Shown here one piece after another: positions 4,987 to 6,944 of a DNA stretch of 6,944 bases. The DNA is taken from the NCBI GenBank assembly GCA_947460915.1, contig CANHKJ010000162.1, positions 1 to 6,944 on the forward strand, written 5' to 3'. Made by a program: the position numbers and the translations under genes. Source of the stretch: Verrucomicrobiia bacterium (GTDB taxonomy: Bacteria; Verrucomicrobiota; Verrucomicrobiia; Verrucomicrobiales; Akkermansiaceae). The notes under the pieces are model-generated. The model was not told the DNA's origin. It worked only from the letters and a program-made list of their open reading frames with translations, and did no database searches. Position 1 is the stretch's first letter. Each line of letters begins with the position of its first letter.

Positions 4987-5556
4987 TTAAGCGCTGCCTA
5001 AAACCAAGTCACGTTCCTCTGCATCGAGTTCTTTCCATGTGCCACTTGGTAAATCGCCTAACGAAAAACGGCCAATGCTCGCGCGAACCAGGCGCAGCGT
5101 CGGCAGACCTACGGCTGCGGTCATGCGGCGGACTTGGCGGTTTTTCCCCTCGATCAAAGTGAGCGCGAGCCACGTTGTGGGAATGGCGGCGCGATAGCGG
5201 ATTGGCGGTTCGCGCGCCGGCAAGGGCTCGGTGGAAAATACCTCGGCCTGGGCTTTAGCAACGCGGTGTCCTTGGATCACTAGGCTGCCATTTTGCAGAG
5301 CCTGAAGACTTTTTTCGTTAGGTGTGCCCTCGACTTGCACCCAGTAGGTGCGTGGGTGTTCGTGACGTGGATGCAGGAGTCGATCGACGAGCGATTTTTC
5401 ATCGCTTAGCAACAGCAACCCTTCAGAATCGCGGTCGAGCCGACCGATCGGATATACTTCTTTTGGAAAGGAAAAATCCGCCAGCGTTCGATGCTCGGGA
5501 AGCTCACGAGTGAACTGCGAGAGCACATCGAAGGGCTTGTGAAAAGCAATCAACAT
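4987..5556 (-). CDS. rluE: 23S rRNA pseudouridine synthase RluE
   Basis: This is a pseudouridine synthase of the RsuA/RluB/RluE group; RluE makes pseudouridine at position 2457 of 23S rRNA in E. coli. The 189-residue protein lacks an S4 domain, as RluE does (217 residues). It matches the family along its length: FHKPFDVLSQFT at the start, GRLDRDSEGLLLL with catalytic Asp41, YWVQVEGTP, and the paired motifs PPIRYRAAIPTTWL and LIEGKNRQVRRMTAAVGLPTLRLVR. The motif GKNRQVRRM is the conserved RNA-binding and catalytic segment. The ATG at 5556 puts the conserved core at the natural N-terminus. The stop of the upstream TerC/Alx gene is 11 bases away on the same strand, so the two are likely one transcript. 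No Shine-Dalgarno is seen. Site specificity is inferred from similarity to RluE. Confidence 0.93.
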   Translation of the reverse strand: MLIAFHKPFDVLSQFTRELPEHRTLADFSFPKEVYPIGRLDRDSEGLLLLSDEKSLVDRLLHPRHEHPRTYWVQVEGTPNEKSLQALQNGSLVIQGHRVAKAQAEVFSTEPLPAREPPIRYRAAIPTTWLALTLIEGKNRQVRRMTAAVGLPTLRLVRASIGRFSLGDLPSGTWKELDAEERDLVLGSA

Positions 5557-5567
5557 GGCCGCAACAA

Positions 5568-6632
5568 TTACTCGGCGCTTGCGATCGTTTCTGTCTCTTC
5601 CTTGGGCTTGATGATGAGCGAAAGAACGATCGAAAGAATCAACGCAAAGACCACCACGCCGAGCGAGATGTTGATCATGTTTTGTTGGAACTCATGGTTG
5701 GCATAGCGTTGCACGAAGTGCATGAATCCTGTCTCACCAACAGCTCCACCCCAACGCAATACACCTGCTGCGACAAGAGGAAGAAGCATTTTCACACCAA
5801 TGAAGCTCAGGATGAAGGCGAGGCCGAACTTGAGCAAATGAAAGCGATCTGCAAGATCGGCGAGCAGGAAGAAAAAGGTCCGCAAGCCGAGAATCGCAAA
5901 AATATTCGAGGTATAGACGATGAATTTATCGGTGGTGATGCCGAAGATCGCAGGGATGGAATCGACAGCAAACATCACGTCTGAGAGCTCGACCACGATC
6001 AGTACCAACAGCAGCAGAGTGCCTGTGCGCACGCCGTCCATGGTGACGAAAAATTTGTTGCCATCGTATTGGCGCGAGATGCGAACAAAGCGCGTAATGA
6101 AAGTGATCATGCGGCTTTCCTCCGGATTGAAGCCATCGTCATCGGAACCGAACATTTTCAAGCCCGTCCACAAGAGGAAGGCGCCGAACACATAAAGAAT
6201 CCAGTGGAACCGCTCCACCAACTCGGCACCCGTGAAGATCATTATCATGCGCATCACCAAGGCACCGATGATGCCCCAGAACAACACGCGATGTTGGAAC
6301 TCCTTGGGTACTTTGAAGAAACCAAAGATCAGCAAGAACACGAAGAGGTTGTCGACGGAGAGCGAGAGCTCGATCAAGTAGCCGGTGAGAAATTCCTTGG
6401 CCTTGAGAAATCCAAGATCGGGGCCATTGGCATGACTGACGGCCCAGTAGACAAAGCCATTGAAAAGCAAGGCGAGTGAGATCCAGACGGTGCTCCAGAT
6501 GAATGTCTCCTTGCGCGAGGGCACGTGGGACTTTCGATTCGCGATACCAAGATCGACAAACAAGGCGAGGAAAACGACGACAAAAAATGTCGCCCAGCAC
6601 CAATACGGGTAATGCACTTCAACAGCAGTCAT
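5568..6632 (-). CDS. alx: TerC/Alx family integral membrane protein
   Basis: TerC/Alx proteins are multi-pass inner-membrane proteins; E. coli Alx and related proteins export manganese, and others load metal into exported enzymes or act in tellurite resistance. The 354-residue protein has about nine hydrophobic segments. The two family signatures are present: a first acidic motif IELSLSVDNLFVF (Glu88, Asp94, Asn95) and a second ELSDVMFAVDSIPAIF (Glu215, Asp218, Asp224), which are the likely metal-binding residues inside the membrane. A cytoplasmic loop (about 160-200) holds an acidic SDDDG. The C-terminal part is longer than Alx (321), with an additional loop (RWGGAVGETGF) and a last helix before a KPKEE tail. 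I chose ATG 6632 over the in-frame GTG at 6650, because the candidate promoter covers the GTG and the family begins near here. rluE follows 11 bases downstream. No manganese riboswitch fits in the 60-base upstream gap. Confidence 0.92.
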   Translation of the reverse strand: MTAVEVHYPYWCWATFFVVVFLALFVDLGIANRKSHVPSRKETFIWSTVWISLALLFNGFVYWAVSHANGPDLGFLKAKEFLTGYLIELSLSVDNLFVFLLIFGFFKVPKEFQHRVLFWGIIGALVMRMIMIFTGAELVERFHWILYVFGAFLLWTGLKMFGSDDDGFNPEESRMITFITRFVRISRQYDGNKFFVTMDGVRTGTLLLLVLIVVELSDVMFAVDSIPAIFGITTDKFIVYTSNIFAILGLRTFFFLLADLADRFHLLKFGLAFILSFIGVKMLLPLVAAGVLRWGGAVGETGFMHFVQRYANHEFQQNMINISLGVVVFALILSIVLSLIIKPKEETETIASAE

Positions 6633-6648
6633 AGAGTAGGAAAGAGCC

Positions 6649-6678
6649 ACTGTAACGTTTGTCTTCCTTGCTGGTAAA
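6649..6678 (-). promoter_or_regulatory. Candidate promoter for alx-rluE
   Basis: On the minus strand, TTTACC (6673-6678, four of six) and TACAGT (6649-6654, four of six) lie 18 bases apart in the short gap after the nuclease-family gene. Transcription would start about 10 bases before ATG 6632. Without it, alx would depend on readthrough from the gene upstream. Confidence 0.3.
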
Positions 6679-6692
6679 GCGCAATCTGTTTT

Positions 6693-6944
6693 CTAAGAGC
6701 CCTCGGCCTCGCGGCGCATGTCTTCGAGGGTCTGCGAAACATCATTTAGGCTGTGCCAGAGCTCAGCCACGACGTAAATCGGCGCACCCACGCGCACCGA
6801 GAGCGCGATGCAGTCGCTGGGCCGCGCATCGAGCTCGACGATCTTTTTTTCCTGCAGCTCATTCTCGACCTGAAAAATCACCCGCGCGTAATAAATTTCC
6901 TCATGCATGCTCACGATCACCGTGCGCTGAAGCTTCGCGCCGAA
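6693..6944 (-). CDS. Bifunctional nuclease family protein (DUF151), 5' end cut by window edge
   Basis: The last 83 residues of a protein of the bifunctional nuclease (BFN/DUF151) family are present; the frame stays open to the window edge, so the true start lies outside. The fold is recognised from EEIYYARVIFQVENEL, then KKIVELDARPSDCIALSVRVGAPIYVV, in which DARPSD is the family hallmark. The tail (LNDVSQTLEDMRREAEGS) is helical and acidic. In plants a BFN protein has both DNase and RNase activity; bacterial members are mostly uncharacterised, so catalytic activity here is inferred. An internal GTG at 6920 is not the start, because upstream codons continue the family sequence (GAKLQRTV). It lies 60 bases upstream of alx on the same strand. 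Confidence 0.9.
   Translation of the reverse strand, partial: FGAKLQRTVIVSMHEEIYYARVIFQVENELQEKKIVELDARPSDCIALSVRVGAPIYVVAELWHSLNDVSQTLEDMRREAEGS

Noticed and set aside
4785..5162. A 125-codon plus-strand frame across the repeat and the end of rluE
   Set aside because: Its first part is the translated 9-bp repeat and the rest is antisense to rluE. No family motif is present.
6633..6650. GTG start at 6650 for the TerC/Alx gene
   Set aside because: It overlaps the candidate -10 element and adds six residues not expected in the family. The ATG at 6632 is preferred, although neither has a ribosome site.
6633..6692. yybP-ykoY manganese riboswitch upstream of alx
   Set aside because: The gap is only 60 bases and shows no paired helices of that class.
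1..6944. CRISPR array, prophage, transposase, toxin-antitoxin or defence genes
   Set aside because: None of the coding regions carries such motifs, and the only repeat is the foldback element at 4817-4946.

Overview
The window looks like ordinary chromosome from a Verrucomicrobiota-type bacterium, probably close to Prosthecobacter/Verrucomicrobiaceae. This is an inference from protein character: a TPR protein with a PVC-style sequence, a YraN with an extended N-terminus, an unnamed 145-residue protein of a kind I associate with this group, and start codons without clear Shine-Dalgarno sites. I could not run a database search. No phage, transposase, CRISPR or toxin-antitoxin genes are visible.

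Left part (1-1898), all on the minus strand. In transcription order it holds tRNA-Thr(CGU) with a good promoter, rnhB (RNase HII), yraN (endonuclease-fold protein), and after a 111-base gap with its own candidate promoter, a TPR protein that runs off the left edge. rnhB and yraN overlap. The last residues of RNase HII form QLSLPL, a match to the bacterial sliding-clamp binding motif.

Middle part (1899-4315), on the plus strand. A secreted zinc metallopeptidase-like protein (HEFAH plus a downstream EYFAE) is followed by a weak terminator hairpin and then by an apolipoprotein N-acyltransferase-like membrane protein with an intact Glu-Lys-Cys triad but an altered loop. Both genes have a -10-like hexamer only 6-8 bases before the ATG, which suggests very short or leaderless transcripts.

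Right part (4318-6944), on the minus strand. In transcription order it holds a bifunctional-nuclease-family protein cut by the right edge, a TerC/Alx family membrane protein, rluE (23S rRNA pseudouridine synthase), an intergenic AT-rich foldback repeat built of 9-bp units, and an unnamed 145-residue protein that ends two bases from the end of the convergent lnt-like gene.

Most genes are housekeeping: RNA/DNA maintenance (rnhB, yraN, rluE, tRNA), envelope functions (Lnt-like, secreted peptidase) and metal or membrane homeostasis (TerC/Alx). The items most worth a second look are the foldback repeat at 4817-4946, the clamp motif on RNase HII, the secreted lethal-factor-like peptidase and the divergent Lnt.
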